Virus record (IMG/VR): IMGVR_UViG_3300022743_000214
Coordinates: 1 to 61,597 of that record
Reading direction: 5' to 3' (one strand)
Source of the DNA: a virus
Length of the DNA stretch: 61,597 nt
The position numbers and the translations under genes were made by a program. Shown piece by piece: positions 61,558 to 61,597 of the stretch (position 1 is the stretch's first letter; each line of letters opens with the position of its first letter). The notes under the pieces are model-generated. The model searched no databases. It saw only the letters and a list, made by a program, of their open reading frames with translations, and was not told the origin of the DNA.

Positions 61558-61597
61558 GTTGTCTCCTTCTTGTTTTTATGAGGGAAACCAACCCCGA

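Noticed and set aside
1-61597. CRISPR array or tRNA genes
   Set aside because: No regularly spaced repeats and no T-loop-like GGTTCRANTCC cloverleaf was seen by eye.

Overview
The window is 61.6 kb of bacterial DNA made of two blocks: a dense anti-phage defence island (about 1-19.8 kb) and a nearly complete siphovirus-type prophage with accessory genes (about 19.8-61.6 kb). No rRNA, tRNA, CRISPR array, IS element, integrase or phage repressor is seen. Moderate GC, the HU-type protein and the overall protein style suggest a Gram-negative proteobacterium, most likely a betaproteobacterium of the Burkholderiales. That host call is an inference and is weak.

Defence island. At the left edge a four-gene minus-strand operon (1-1897) encodes unrecognised proteins: a 302-aa protein, a 60-aa protein, a 94-aa zinc-finger-like protein, and a partial helical protein with a HEPN-type RNxxxH motif. 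Divergently come an AAA_14/DUF4143 ATPase and, with no spacing, a 1340-aa STAND/NACHT-like NTPase; both end in PD-(D/E)XK-like motifs. After a TraB/TIKI-like gene, a WYL regulator (BrxR/CapW style) heads one long colinear unit: hsdM, hsdS, a 200-aa protein with a PD-(D/E)XK-like motif, hsdR, then a CBASS module (patatin phospholipase, CD-NTase) and a HrgA-like nuclease. Junctions overlap or are very short, so restriction, cyclic-nucleotide abortive infection and an extra nuclease may be co-expressed.

Prophage. Read on the minus strand from right to left, the order is: early genes (AlpA-like HTH, two unknown proteins, a DUF6511-like protein, an HTH protein, a P4-type primase-helicase, small genes, a ParB-methyltransferase fusion, an HU-like protein); packaging (HNH, TerS, TerL); an HK97-type head (portal, S49 protease, capsid, connectors); a lambda-type tail (U, V, G and GT by -1 frameshift, H, M, L, K, I, J); tail-tip and fibre genes; and lysis genes (holin, glucosaminidase, Rz with nested Rz1). 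Between fibre and lysis genes lies the most unusual feature. It is a tail fibre ending in a run of Asn-Cys pairs, followed by a 286-aa protein and two overlapping genes for an Fe(II)/2-oxoglutarate-type oxygenase and a radical SAM/SPASM enzyme. This looks like a dedicated post-translational modification cassette for a virion protein.

Right flank. Plus-strand accessory genes follow: an AbiE type IV toxin-antitoxin pair with a visible promoter and operator, an HNH-like protein, a YaaC-like protein, a nucleoside deoxyribosyltransferase-like protein and a ParB/Srx-like protein. A two-gene minus-strand unit of unknown function ends the window. No stretch longer than about 300 bases lacks a gene. 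The larger gaps (54321-54546, 49375-49562, 48574-48752) hold inverted repeats that are annotated below.
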